Notes: generated by a model from the letters alone, not told the origin. Shown: positions 16,215 to 25,828, numbered from the stretch's first letter. The stretch: 33,367 nt of DNA from an uncultured Parabacteroides sp. (GCA_947036995.1 CAMQTD010000009.1:1-33367), one strand, 5' to 3'. Numbers and translations: made by a program.

Positions 16215-16676
16215 ATGAAAGATAAAGTACATAATAATATCGTTATAAAGAACAAACGAGCTAAATTTGATTTTGAACTGTTAGATATCTATACAGCAGG
16301 TATTGTGCTTACTGGTACAGAGATTAAATCGATTCGTTTGGGAAAGGCAAGTTTGGTTGATACCTTCTGTGTTTTCTCTAAAGGAGAATTGTGGGTTAAA
16401 AACATGTACATTGCAGAATATTTTTATGGATCGTACAACAATCACATTGCACGTCGAGAGCGTAAATTATTACTCAATAAAAAAGAGTTACGCAAGATTG
16501 AAGGCGCAGCAACAAACAGTGGATTTACAACTATTCCGACTAAAATGTTTCTAAATGAAAAAGGTTTAGTAAAAGTCGTGATTGCAATAGCAAAAGGAAA
16601 AAAAGAGTACGATAAACGTCAATCCATTCGTGAACAAGATGATAGACGTGAGATGGATCGTGCATTTAAGAAATAA
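16215..16676 (+). CDS. smpB: SsrA-binding protein SmpB
   Basis: 153-aa partner of tmRNA in ribosome rescue: binds the tRNA-like domain of ssrA and mimics the anticodon stem in the A site. Family marks: [55 protein letters not shown] (in pieces), [16 protein letters not shown] and the basic C-terminal tail [15 protein letters not shown]...REMDRAFKK that enters the mRNA channel. It is 4 bp upstream of metH, so the two are likely co-transcribed. The tmRNA gene is in this same window at 1614. Confidence 0.97.
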   Translation: MKDKVHNNIVIKNKRAKFDFELLDIYTAGIVLTGTEIKSIRLGKASLVDTFCVFSKGELWVKNMYIAEYFYGSYNNHIARRERKLLLNKKELRKIEGAATNSGFTTIPTKMFLNEKGLVKVVIAIAKGKKEYDKRQSIREQDDRREMDRAFKK

Positions 16677-16680
16677 TATA

Positions 16681-19600
16681 ATGAACAAACAGCAACTTCT
16701 AGACCTTCTCAAAGAGCGTATTTTAGTTTTAGATGGTGGAATGGGTACGATGATTCAGCAGTACAAATTAACTGAATCGGATTATAGAGGCACGCATTTT
16801 ATTTCATCTCCAGGTATTCTTAAAGGTAACAATGATTTATTAAATATAACGAAGCCAACAGTGATAGAGGCTATCCATCGCCAATACTTAGATGCTGGGG
16901 TGGATGTTTTAGCAACCAATACATTTAATGCTAATGCCATATCGATGGAAGATTACGGTATGGAAGCGCATGTGCGTGAAATGAATATCGCTGCTGCCCG
17001 CTTAGCGCGTAATCTAGTAGATCAATACAATACAGCCCATCCAGAACGTACTCGTTTTGTGGCAGGCTCTATTGGACCAACAAATAAAACAGCCTCAATT
17101 AGTCCAGAAGTAAACGATCCAGCTTTTAGAGCTGTTACTTATGATTTGCTATATACCGCTTATACGGAGCAGATTGAAGCACTGATCGAAGGAGGTATAG
17201 ACATTATACTGTTCGAAACTACATTTGACACCTTGAATGTAAAGGCAGGCTTAGAGGCAGCAGAAGCTATCTTGAAAGAGAAACAGCTCGATCTTCCGAT
17301 TATGTTGTCATTAACGTTATCTTCTCAAGGAGGACGTACACTTACAGGACAGACATTGACGGCTTTCTTAGCCTCAATACAACATACAAACATTGTAAGC
17401 ATTGGTCTTAACTGCTCTTTTGGGGCAGTAGGTATGAAGCCTTACATTGCCGAACTAGCTCGCCTAGCTCCTTATTATATCAGTGCATATCCAAATGCAG
17501 GACTGCCCAATAGTTTTGGCGAGTATGACGAAACGCCCGAACGTATGGCATCGCACATCAAGAGCTATGTAGACGAAGGATTGGTTAATATTATCGGTGG
17601 ATGTTGTGGTACAACGCCAGCTCATATTGCTCAATATCAAGCGTTGATAGCAGATGTTACACCTCGTATTCCAGCACAACGCCCAGCTAGTTTATGGCTT
17701 TCGGGATTGGAGTTGTTAGAAATCAAACCAGAAAATAATTTTGTAAACGTAGGCGAACGCTGTAATGTAGCAGGTTCTCGTAAGTTTCTTCGCTTGATTA
17801 AGGAGAAGAACTACGACGAAGCCCTCTCCATCGCACGTAAACAAGTAGAAGATGGTGCGCAAGTAATTGACGTCAACATGGACGAAGCCATGCTTGAAGC
17901 CGAGCAAGAGATGGTAACCTTCTTGAATTTGATTGCCTCAGAGCCAGATATAGCCCGTGTTCCACTGATGATCGACTCCTCCAAATGGAACGTGATCGAA
18001 GCGGGGCTTAAATGCGTACAAGGTAAGAGTATTGTTAATTCTATCAGTCTAAAAGCAGGAGAAGCAGACTTTCTAGCACATGCCCAACGTGTTAAACAAC
18101 TTGGTGCAGCCGTGGTAGTGATGGCTTTCGACGAGCAAGGACAAGCTGATAGCTACGCACGTAAAATAGAAGTATGCGCCCGTGCCTACCATTTATTGGT
18201 TGATAAAGCAGCGTTTAACCCACAAGATATCATATTCGACCCCAATATATTGGCTATTGCTACAGGTATCGAAGAGCACGCTTCTTACGGACTTGCTTTT
18301 ATCGAATCTGTACGATGGATCAAAGCAAACTTACCTGGTGCTAAAGTTAGTGGAGGTGTAAGTAACCTCTCTTTCTCATTTAGAGGAAATAACTTTGTGC
18401 GCGAAGCCATGCATTCAGTCTTTTTGTATCATGCCATTCAAGCAGGTATGGATATGGGAATTGTAAACCCATCTACCGCTGTGCTTTATGATGATATAGA
18501 GATTTCATTCCGTGCACTGATCGAAGATGTAGTACTGAATCGCCGCCCCGAAGCTACCGAAGCCCTTATTGCTTATGCCGAAGCGCATAAAAATGAGAAG
18601 AGCGGAACAGTAACGGTAGCGACCGATGCTTGGCGCGAACAAGCTTTAGACGAACGTCTATCTTACGCCTTAATCAGAGGCATAGGCGATTTTCTAGCCG
18701 AAGATTTAGCCGAAGCATTACAACACTACCCACGTGCAGTATCCATAATAGATGGACCATTGATGGGAGGAATGAATGAAGTAGGACGCCTATTTGGTGA
18801 AGGAAAAATGTTTTTACCACAAGTTGTAAAAACAGCCCGCACCATGAAACGCGCAGTAGCGATACTGCAACCAGCTATTGAAGCGCAACAAGTTGCAGGA
18901 GCTTCTACCAAAGCTGGTAAAATTCTATTTGCTACCGTAAAGGGCGATGTACATGATATAGGAAAGAATATCTGTTCAATTATTCTAGCATGTAATAATT
19001 TCGAGGTCATTGATCTAGGCGTTATGGTTCCGGCTGATGTAATTGTTCAAAAAGCGATTGAAACAGCACCCGATTTTATCTGCCTAAGCGGACTAATCAC
19101 CCCATCGTTAGATGAGATGGCACATGTAGCAGCCGAAATGGAAAAAGCAAACCTCTCTATCCCATTGATGGTAGGAGGGGCTACAACCTCAAAGCTACAT
19201 ACAGCCGTGAAGATTGCACCACACTATTCGCACCAAGTGATTCATGTGGCAGATGCAGCTCAAACACCATTAGTTATAACAAACTACCTGCATGCTGATA
19301 CGCGTGCAGCATTAATAGAACGTATTTCGCAAGAATACGCAGCACTACGTGCGTCTCAACCGCAGAAGCAGTTACCATTGGTATCTCTTTCTGAAGCAAG
19401 AGCAAAGCGTTTACAACTTGATTGGGAAGCGTATCAACCTACAAAGCCTGCACAGTTGGGCAGACAGGTAATTCCTTTTATCCCTATCGAAGTGGTACGC
19501 CCATACATCCATTGGAGCTTTTTCTTTATGGCTTGGGATTTGAATCCACGCTTCGAAGCACTAACAAAGATTCATGGTTGTGATGCTTGTAGGGCATCGT

Positions 19601-20373
19601 GGTTATCTGGCATTGAGCCAGCATTACGCCCCAAAGCAGCCGAAGCGATGCAGCTATTCAAAGATGCACAGCGTATGTTAGACCATTTAGAGTCAATTAA
19701 GGCAGAATATATCAAGGCTGTTTACGGAATATATGAGGCAAATACAATAGACGATACCTTAATTGTTGGAAATGTTTCGTTTCCACTGTTGCGTCAACAA
19801 GCAACTCGTACCGATGGTGTTTATAAATCATTGGCAGATTACGTTATGCCTTTATCTACCGGACGTACAGACTATGCCGGTGCATTTGTTGTAACAGCAG
19901 GCGTTGGAGCAGACTATCTATATAAAAAATATGAAGAAGCAGGAGACTCATACAGTCTAATGCTTTTACAGACCCTTACAGATCGTTTGGCAGAAGCAGC
20001 AACCGAATATCTACATCAGCAGGTACGTACAACCCATTGGGGATATGCACCTACGGAGTCGTGTAGCGTAGAAGACCTGTTCAAGGTTAACTACCAAGGG
20101 ATACGCCCAGCAATAGGTTACCCTTCGTTACCAGACCAACTGCAAACATACCGTTTAGATCAACTCTTGCATGCAGAAGAGATCGGCGTAAAGCTAACCG
20201 AAAATGGCGCTTTAACACCAAGTGCAACGGTTTGTGGACTAATGTTCGCACATCCTGCAACCACCTACTTCCAAATAGGTAAGATCGATACTGCCCAATT
20301 AAAAGATTATGCAGCACGGAGTGGTACAACACCCGAGACTGTTCGTAAATGGTTGATTCGGAATATTGATTAA
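16681..20373 (+). CDS. metH: Cobalamin-dependent methionine synthase
   Basis: 1230 aa, close to the E. coli length (1227). It transfers the methyl group of 5-methyl-tetrahydrofolate to homocysteine via cob(I)alamin. Homocysteine domain about 1-325 with zinc ligands Cys245 (GLNCSFGA) and Cys308/Cys309 (GGCCGTTP); pterin-binding domain about 345-640 (NVGERCNVAGSRKF); cap domain about 650-735; B12 domain with DVHDIG (Asp756, His758, Gly761), where His758 is the lower axial ligand; reactivation (AdoMet) domain from about 890, ending in the RPAIGYPSLPD stretch. All domains are intact. The frame extends upstream inside smpB; the ATG at 16681 gives the canonical N-terminus MNKQQLLDLLKERILVLDGG. No cobalamin riboswitch was seen, and there is almost no room for one. 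Confidence 0.98.
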   Translation: MNKQQLLDLLKERILVLDGGMGTMIQQYKLTESDYRGTHFISSPGILKGNNDLLNITKPTVIEAIHRQYLDAGVDVLATNTFNANAISMEDYGMEAHVREMNIAAARLARNLVDQYNTAHPERTRFVAGSIGPTNKTASISPEVNDPAFRAVTYDLLYTAYTEQIEALIEGGIDIILFETTFDTLNVKAGLEAAEAILKEKQLDLPIMLSLTLSSQGGRTLTGQTLTAFLASIQHTNIVSIGLNCSFGAVGMKPYIAELARLAPYYISAYPNAGLPNSFGEYDETPERMASHIKSYVDEGLVNIIGGCCGTTPAHIAQYQALIADVTPRIPAQRPASLWLSGLELLEIKPENNFVNVGERCNVAGSRKFLRLIKEKNYDEALSIARKQVEDGAQVIDVNMDEAMLEAEQEMVTFLNLIASEPDIARVPLMIDSSKWNVIEAGLKCVQGKSIVNSISLKAGEADFLAHAQRVKQLGAAVVVMAFDEQGQADSYARKIEVCARAYHLLVDKAAFNPQDIIFDPNILAIATGIEEHASYGLAFIESVRWIKANLPGAKVSGGVSNLSFSFRGNNFVREAMHSVFLYHAIQAGMDMGIVNPSTAVLYDDIEISFRALIEDVVLNRRPEATEALIAYAEAHKNEKSGTVTVATDAWREQALDERLSYALIRGIGDFLAEDLAEALQHYPRAVSIIDGPLMGGMNEVGRLFGEGKMFLPQVVKTARTMKRAVAILQPAIEAQQVAGASTKAGKILFATVKGDVHDIGKNICSIILACNNFEVIDLGVMVPADVIVQKAIETAPDFICLSGLITPSLDEMAHVAAEMEKANLSIPLMVGGATTSKLHTAVKIAPHYSHQVIHVADAAQTPLVITNYLHADTRAALIERISQEYAALRASQPQKQLPLVSLSEARAKRLQLDWEAYQPTKPAQLGRQVIPFIPIEVVRPYIHWSFFFMAWDLNPRFEALTKIHGCDACRASWLSGIEPALRPKAAEAMQLFKDAQRMLDHLESIKAEYIKAVYGIYEANTIDDTLIVGNVSFPLLRQQATRTDGVYKSLADYVMPLSTGRTDYAGAFVVTAGVGADYLYKKYEEAGDSYSLMLLQTLTDRLAEAATEYLHQQVRTTHWGYAPTESCSVEDLFKVNYQGIRPAIGYPSLPDQLQTYRLDQLLHAEEIGVKLTENGALTPSATVCGLMFAHPATTYFQIGKIDTAQLKDYAARSGTTPETVRKWLIRNID

Positions 20374-20384
20374 ATAAACAGCTT

Positions 20385-21422
20385 GTGAAAAAGAATGTGA
20401 TACATATTGTTTTGGGTTTACTCCTGTTATTACTCCTTGGCTATGTGTGGTTGCTGCAAAGTAACCCCGTGATAGGCGAACAGTATGCACAACAGGTGTA
20501 TCCCGTTGTATCCAATGTGCTGTCTTCTTTTTCATCTATTTTTCCTTTTTCACTGAGTGATCTCACGATTCTACTCAGTGTATTAGGATTACTTGTTTAT
20601 CCCTTTTATGCACGTTATCGCAAACGGAGCTATCGCAGTATTCTTTTGCATATGCTTGCCTATCTAGGATTTATCTATGGTTGGTTTTACTTAGCATGGG
20701 GAGGAAACTATTTCCGCATGCCTTTTTACGAACGCACAGCAATTGAGCGTGTAGCTTACGATTCGCTGCAATTTCACTCCTTTCTGACCGATTACAGTAC
20801 GGAGCTTAACGCCTCATATACTGAAAAGATGACGCTTGATACCCTTTTGATTCAACAAACAGGGATGGAGGGATATGCCAATCTGAGCAGTACATACGGC
20901 ATGGTTAAACCAACAGAGTTGATACCTGCAAAGCCGATGCTATCTGATTTTGCGATGTCGCAAGTAGGTGTTTTAGGGTATATGGCACCTTTCTTTTCCG
21001 AATTTTGTGTCAATGGAGAGCTTTTAAGTGTACAATATCCATTCTCTTATATGCACGAATTAGCACACCGACTGGGTATTGCCTCAGAGGCAGAGGCTAA
21101 TCTGTACGCCTATTTAATTTGCAGTGCATCAAAAGATTCTACAATTCGTTTTTCAGGTTACATGTCACTCTTTCCGTATGTTATGGGTAATGCAGTGCAA
21201 GCATTGAGCGAATCGCAATACCGTGCCTTTGCCTCGACCATCCGTCCCGAGATTTGGGCGTTGTATAAAAAGAACCGTATCTATTGGGACGAAAAGTATA
21301 ACCCTATGATTGGTAAGATACAGCATAAGGTTTACAATCTATTTTTGAAAGGAAATAATATTTCGAACGGAACAGCTAACTACTCTCAAGTGATTGGTTT
21401 ACTACTCTCACTCCCTAAGTAA
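20385..21422 (+). CDS. DUF3810 membrane protein, putative zinc metallopeptidase
   Basis: 345-aa protein with at least three N-terminal membrane segments (about 7-24, 58-74, 86-104) and an extended C-terminal part. Motif HELAHRLGIASEAEAN at 224-239 resembles the HExxH zinc site, with Glu235/Glu237 as possible further ligands. It matches the DUF3810 family, common in Bacteroidota and without a proven activity; calling it a peptidase is inference from the motif. It begins at GTG (20385), only 11 bp after metH, so it may be translated from the same mRNA. The next promoter is at 21509. Confidence 0.75.
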   Translation: MKKNVIHIVLGLLLLLLLGYVWLLQSNPVIGEQYAQQVYPVVSNVLSSFSSIFPFSLSDLTILLSVLGLLVYPFYARYRKRSYRSILLHMLAYLGFIYGWFYLAWGGNYFRMPFYERTAIERVAYDSLQFHSFLTDYSTELNASYTEKMTLDTLLIQQTGMEGYANLSSTYGMVKPTELIPAKPMLSDFAMSQVGVLGYMAPFFSEFCVNGELLSVQYPFSYMHELAHRLGIASEAEANLYAYLICSASKDSTIRFSGYMSLFPYVMGNAVQALSESQYRAFASTIRPEIWALYKKNRIYWDEKYNPMIGKIQHKVYNLFLKGNNISNGTANYSQVIGLLLSLPK

Positions 21423-21508
21423 CTCTTTTTTTTACTTAAAAAGCATTGTTTCACAGAATAAACTTATCTTTTAGGCAGACGAACTTACAAACAATCTAAT
21501 TTTCTTAT

Positions 21509-21516
21509 TACATTTG
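21509..21516 (+). promoter_or_regulatory. -7 promoter element of sppA-lpxK-thiL
   Basis: TACATTTG matches TAnnTTTG. It lies 34 bp before the sppA ATG, with no clear -33 TTTG at the expected place. It is the only promoter candidate before lpxK and thiL. Confidence 0.5.
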
Positions 21517-21550
21517 TTGTTTAGAATGAATAAATTATATACTAAATAAG

Positions 21551-23317
21551 ATGAAACAATTTTTTAAAATGATGTTTGCCTCCGCATTAGGGGTATGCGT
21601 GGCAGTGATGATTTTGGTTTTTGTAACTATATCAGCTGTTATCTCTATGGCAGCTACTATGGGCGAAACAACCTATATACCCAAAGAAAACACGGTATAT
21701 AAAATCACGTTAGATGGTGTGCTTTCTGACCAAGTGTTAGAAAATCCGTTAGACGAATTAATGGGCGAAAAGTCGAATCTCCTATCCCTTAAATCACTTC
21801 TCTACTCTATTGAACAAGCAAAACTAAATGATAAAGTAACAGGTATCTACTTAGATGCCAAAATGCTTTCGGCAGGTTCTGCCAGCTTAGAGGCTTTGCG
21901 CCGTGCACTGATTGATTTCAAAACCAGTGGTAAGTTTGTTATTGCCTATGCCGATAACTTTACACAAGGGTGCTACTATCTTTGTAGTGTGGCAGATAAA
22001 GTATATCTCAATCCTCAAGGATTATTAGATATTCATGGTTTAGCATCGCAAACGATGTTTTATACCGGATTGTTAGATAAATTGGGTGTAGAGATGCAGA
22101 TTTTTAAAGTTGGAACTTATAAAGGAGCTGTAGAGCCTTTTATATTAGATAAATTAAGCGATGCAAACCGTGCACAAATCGATTCTTATATCGGAAGTGT
22201 ATGGGGTAATATCGTAAATGGAATCAGTACATCACGTAGTTTAAAGGCGGAAGTTGTAAATCAATATGCCAATGAGGGGTATCTGTTTTCAGAACCTACT
22301 AAAGCGGTCGAACTTGGATTTATCGATGCCCTTAAATACCGTTCGGATGTCGAAGAGTTGATTAAAAATATGGCATGTCAGTCAGGAACGCTACTTAAAA
22401 CAGCACCTTACGATAAAATGATTGCAGTAACTGCACAAGAAAAGCCACAGGATGGTAAAATTGCCGTGCTTTATGCTGAGGGACCGATCGAACAAAACGA
22501 ACCAGCATCGTTCCCTTTTTCTGCCAGTAACGTAATCACCGAAAAGGTGGCGAACGAATTGATTAAACTTAAAAATGACGCTAGTGTTAAAGCCGTTGTA
22601 TTGCGTGTAAACTCTCCAGGTGGTAGCGCTTATACATCTGAGCAGATATGGAAACAGGTGGTCGAACTCAAAAAAGTTAAACCGATTGTCATCTCTATGG
22701 GCGATGTTGCCGCTTCGGGCGGTTATTATATTGCTTGTGCAGCCAATAAAATTATTGCAGAACCAAATACATTGACAGGCTCTATTGGAATTTTTGGTAT
22801 GTTCCCCAATGTTGCAGGTACTTTAAATAAGGTGGATTTAACCATGGATGTGGTGAAAACAAATACATATGCCGATTTTGGCGATATTTCTCGTCCGATG
22901 AGCGATGGTGAGCGTGCTTTATTGCAAGGTCATGTTGAGCGCGGCTATCAAACATTTATAAAGCGTTGTGCAGATGGAAGAGGTAAAACAACCGCAGAAA
23001 TTGACGCAATAGGGCAAGGACGTGTATGGACAGGTAGCCAAGCCGTAGAGATCGGACTTGTAGACGAATTAGGCGGTATTGAACTAGCCATAACAAGTGC
23101 TGCCGAACTTGCCGAAGTTGAGGCATATAGCGTAACACACGTTTCTACCCAAAAAGATTTTTTGACAACACTAATGGAAAAGGAATTGGAAAATATTAAA
23201 CTTCAGTTCGTTCAGAGCTTTTTAGGCTCGTCGTTCCAAGAGTTTGCTATGTTGAATCAAATAAAGCACAGCACTGGTATCCAAGCACGTATCCCATTTG
23301 ATATAAAGCCTCTTTAA
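21551..23317 (+). CDS. sppA: Signal peptide peptidase SppA (long form)
   Basis: 588-aa membrane-bound serine protease (S49, 67-kDa type) that clears cleaved signal peptides. It has an N-terminal anchor (about 8-35), then tandem SppA domains. The Ser/Lys dyad is present: Lys191 in KVGTYKGAVEPF and Ser389 in GDVAASGGYYIA, split between the two halves as in E. coli SppA. Also seen: RVNSPGGSA and LTGSIGIFGMF. The neighbour lpxK starts 3 bp after the stop, so the unit is tight. Confidence 0.95.
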   Translation: MKQFFKMMFASALGVCVAVMILVFVTISAVISMAATMGETTYIPKENTVYKITLDGVLSDQVLENPLDELMGEKSNLLSLKSLLYSIEQAKLNDKVTGIYLDAKMLSAGSASLEALRRALIDFKTSGKFVIAYADNFTQGCYYLCSVADKVYLNPQGLLDIHGLASQTMFYTGLLDKLGVEMQIFKVGTYKGAVEPFILDKLSDANRAQIDSYIGSVWGNIVNGISTSRSLKAEVVNQYANEGYLFSEPTKAVELGFIDALKYRSDVEELIKNMACQSGTLLKTAPYDKMIAVTAQEKPQDGKIAVLYAEGPIEQNEPASFPFSASNVITEKVANELIKLKNDASVKAVVLRVNSPGGSAYTSEQIWKQVVELKKVKPIVISMGDVAASGGYYIACAANKIIAEPNTLTGSIGIFGMFPNVAGTLNKVDLTMDVVKTNTYADFGDISRPMSDGERALLQGHVERGYQTFIKRCADGRGKTTAEIDAIGQGRVWTGSQAVEIGLVDELGGIELAITSAAELAEVEAYSVTHVSTQKDFLTTLMEKELENIKLQFVQSFLGSSFQEFAMLNQIKHSTGIQARIPFDIKPL

Positions 23318-23320
23318 ACT

Positions 23321-24418
23321 ATGGATTTAGCACGAAACTTTACACTGTATCCCTCTTTATATCCAGCCTCATTCTTGTATGGGCTGGGCGTTAGATTTCG
23401 TAATCAACTATTTGATTGGGGTTGGCTTAAATCCACCTCCTTTCAAGTACCTGTGATTTGTGTTGGAAATTTATCAGCAGGAGGTACAGGTAAAACACCG
23501 CACATAGAGTATTTGATACGTACACTTATGGATCAATATCGTGTGGCGGTGGTTAGTCGTGGCTATAAACGTAAAACGAAAGGTTTTGTACTCGCTACGG
23601 CACAAAGTAGTAGCAGTGATATTGGAGATGAACCTTATCAAATAAAATTTAAGTATCCGCAGGTGATTGTTGCAGTAGATGCCAATCGTTGCCGAGCCAT
23701 TGATCGCTTGCTGGCGTTGCCCGAAATGGAGCGCCCCGAAGTAATTTTGCTAGATGATGGGTTGCAGCATCGCTACGTATCCCCATCGCTAACACTTCTG
23801 CTCACCGACTCGAGTCGGATGTACTGTTTTGATAAGCTGCTACCCGTTGGTCGTTTGCGCGAACCTATCGCTGGGGCAGACCGTGCATCAGTAGTGATAG
23901 TAACGAAATGCGATGCAGATATCAATCCAATGGATTGCCGTGTGGCGGAGGTTAATTTAGCCCTTTATCCTTATCAATCGCTATTTTTCACCTCTATACG
24001 TTATGCAAAGGTAACACCGTTGTTTAATCAACAAGCCAGTTATGCACTTTCAGACGCGAAACATCGCTGTTCTTATCTATTGGTTTCGGGGATCGCCAAT
24101 CCAGCCCCATTGATAGCCGAAGTGAAACGTTACGCTACAGCAGTTGAGGTGCTAAACTTCTCCGATCATTATATGTTCAAGCAAAAGGACTTTAATCAGA
24201 TTGCAGCATCTTTTAAAGCGATTGAGTCGGCAGATAAGCGCATACTCGTAACCGAGAAAGATGCCGCACGTTTGGTTTCGAACCCTCATCTGCCAGAGGA
24301 GCTGAAACCATTTATCTATTACATACCGATCGAAATTAATTTTTTATCAAACAAACAAGCAGATTTCGAGCGAATGATCGTAAATCATGTCGCTCAATTT
24401 AATAAAAACAGATCTTAA
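23321..24418 (+). CDS. lpxK: Tetraacyldisaccharide 4'-kinase
   Basis: 365-aa inner-membrane enzyme that phosphorylates the 4' position of the lipid A precursor, giving lipid IVA. P-loop GNLSAGGTGKTPH (49-61); DDGLQHR follows (about 146-152), a conserved LpxK motif. The N-terminus (YPASFLYGLGVRFRNQLFDWG) holds the membrane-associated helix. Its presence shows a lipopolysaccharide-bearing Gram-negative cell. Placed between sppA and thiL, within the same unit. Confidence 0.95.
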   Translation: MDLARNFTLYPSLYPASFLYGLGVRFRNQLFDWGWLKSTSFQVPVICVGNLSAGGTGKTPHIEYLIRTLMDQYRVAVVSRGYKRKTKGFVLATAQSSSSDIGDEPYQIKFKYPQVIVAVDANRCRAIDRLLALPEMERPEVILLDDGLQHRYVSPSLTLLLTDSSRMYCFDKLLPVGRLREPIAGADRASVVIVTKCDADINPMDCRVAEVNLALYPYQSLFFTSIRYAKVTPLFNQQASYALSDAKHRCSYLLVSGIANPAPLIAEVKRYATAVEVLNFSDHYMFKQKDFNQIAASFKAIESADKRILVTEKDAARLVSNPHLPEELKPFIYYIPIEINFLSNKQADFERMIVNHVAQFNKNRS

Positions 24419-24432
24419 CGATATAAAGAAAT

Positions 24433-25464
24433 ATGAAACAGAGAACAGAAATAGCAACATTGGGTGAGTTTGGATTAATCAGTCACCTAACAGATGCATT
24501 GGAAATAAAAAATAAAAGTACGTTAGTAGGCATAGGAGACGATGCTGCAGTATTGGATTATGCCGAAAAACAGATCCTTGTATCAACTGATCTACTATTA
24601 GAAGGTGTTCATTTCGATTTAACCTATGTGCCATTAGCACATTTGGGATATAAATCTGCCGTTGTAAACTTTTCGGATATTTATGCAATGAACGGAACAC
24701 CTAAGCAGATAACTGTTTCTATCGGTTTATCAAAGCGCTTTTGTGTAGAAGATTTAGAAGAATTTTATGCCGGACTTAAACAAGCCTGTACGGCTTATGG
24801 CGTTGATATTATAGGAGGAGACACCTCTTCGTCTTTAACAGGACTTACAATCAGCATCACTTGTATTGGCGAAGCAGATAAAGATAAAATCGTATACCGC
24901 AGCGGTGCGAATGATACAGATCTAGTTTGTGTATCGGGAGACCTTGGCGCGGCTTATATGGGCTTGCAATTGTTGGAGCGCGAGAAGCAAGTGTTTCGTG
25001 GCGAAAAAGATTTTACGCCAGACTTCTCAGGAAAGGAGTATCTGCTCGAGCGTCAGCTAAAACCAGAAGCGCGTAAAGATATTATCGAAGCACTGGCTGC
25101 CGAAGGAATTCTACCAACCTCGATGATGGATATTTCTGATGGCTTATCTTCAGAAATGCTTCATCTATGTAAAAAAGGTAATGTAGGCTGTCGTATATAC
25201 GAAGAGCGAATTCCTATCGACTACCAAACAGCCTTGATGGCAGAGCAATTTAATATGAGTTTAACCACGGCAGCCATGAATGGAGGCGAAGATTATGAAT
25301 TGCTATTTACCGTACCCTTAGTACAGCACGATAAAGTGTCTGCTATTAAAGGAATTAAGGTGATTGGTCATATTGCTAAACCTGAACTTGGTGCTTATCT
25401 AATTGCCCGCGATGGTACAGAAGTGCCAATGGTAGCACAGGGTTGGAACCAGCTTTCTGAATAA
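24433..25464 (+). CDS. thiL: Thiamine-monophosphate kinase
   Basis: 343-aa enzyme that makes thiamine diphosphate from thiamine monophosphate and ATP. Motif GIGDDAAVLDY (33-43), STDLLLEGVHFD (51-62) and MMDISDGLSSEML mark the PurM/ThiL fold and its Mg2+/ATP sites. NGGEDYELLFTVPL near the end is also diagnostic. It follows lpxK by 14 bp. No TPP riboswitch was seen, which fits its place inside an operon. A strong hairpin follows. Confidence 0.95.
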   Translation: MKQRTEIATLGEFGLISHLTDALEIKNKSTLVGIGDDAAVLDYAEKQILVSTDLLLEGVHFDLTYVPLAHLGYKSAVVNFSDIYAMNGTPKQITVSIGLSKRFCVEDLEEFYAGLKQACTAYGVDIIGGDTSSSLTGLTISITCIGEADKDKIVYRSGANDTDLVCVSGDLGAAYMGLQLLEREKQVFRGEKDFTPDFSGKEYLLERQLKPEARKDIIEALAAEGILPTSMMDISDGLSSEMLHLCKKGNVGCRIYEERIPIDYQTALMAEQFNMSLTTAAMNGGEDYELLFTVPLVQHDKVSAIKGIKVIGHIAKPELGAYLIARDGTEVPMVAQGWNQLSE

Positions 25465-25473
25465 AAATGAAAA

Positions 25474-25510
25474 ATACCTGCAAGTTTTTTGCGAAAAAGC
25501 TTGCAGGTAT
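25474..25510. terminator. Strong hairpin after thiL overlapping the tRNA-Phe promoter
   Basis: 11 bp of perfect stem (ATACCTGCAAG at 25474-25484 with CTTGCAGGTAT at 25500-25510), extended inward by a G-U pair and five T-A pairs around the loop GCG (17 bp in all). The right arm is followed by AAAAAATAACC, not T, so on the plus strand it lacks the classic U tract. The right arm also contains the -33 element of the tRNA-Phe promoter. Confidence 0.65.
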
Positions 25511-25530
25511 AAAAAATAACCGTATCTTTG
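25500..25530 (+). promoter_or_regulatory. Promoter of tRNA-Phe
   Basis: CTTG (25500-25503), 19 bp, TATCTTTG (25523-25530). The spacing and -7 fit the Bacteroidota consensus. Transcription would begin near 25537 with a leader of about 33 nt before the tRNA. Confidence 0.7.
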
Positions 25531-25569
25531 CACACGTAATCAAAACAACAACACTGTTGAATATTACAC

Positions 25570-25642
25570 GGTGCCATAGCTCAGTTGGTAGAGCAAAGGA
25601 CTGAAAATCCTTGTGTCCCTAGTTCGATTCTTGGTGGCACCA
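25570..25642 (+). tRNA. tRNA-Phe (anticodon GAA)
   Basis: 73-nt cloverleaf: acceptor GGTGCCA/TGGCACC, D arm GCTC/GAGC, anticodon stem AAGGA/TCCTT with loop CTGAAAA (anticodon GAA), T arm CCTAG-TTCGATT-CTTGG, discriminator A73. CCA is not encoded. All stems pair well. A strong terminator follows within 5 nt. Confidence 0.97.
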
Positions 25643-25646
25643 CAAG

Positions 25647-25683
25647 AAAAAGAGAGTTACTTCTAAAGTAACTCTCTTTTTTT
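25647..25683 (+). terminator. Terminator of tRNA-Phe
   Basis: 15-bp perfect stem (25647-25661 with 25667-25681) around the loop TCTAA, ending in a T tract. Its A- and T-rich flanks let it act in both directions. Confidence 0.88.
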
Positions 25684-25723
25684 ATGCCTATATGGCTGGT
25701 GTTTTATAAGATTCGATCTCGGT

Positions 25724-25747
25724 TGTGTAAACTAGTGTGTAAACCAG
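25724..25747 (+). repeat. 12-bp tandem duplication
   Basis: TGTGTAAACTAG (25724-25735) is immediately followed by TGTGTAAACCAG (25736-25747), one mismatch. A related GGTGTAAACC occurs at 25978-25987 in the palindrome array. The function is unknown. Confidence 0.7.
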
Positions 25748-25828
25748 AAGTACAACTTTTGCTGGTGATTCATGTTTATACCAAATGTAAAATCCCCAAT
25801 ATCATAATTTCCGAATAACAAATAATAA

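Noticed and set aside
16677-16680. Cobalamin riboswitch before metH
   Set aside because: Only 4 bp separate smpB and metH, so there is no room; nothing similar upstream of the YIP1 gene either.
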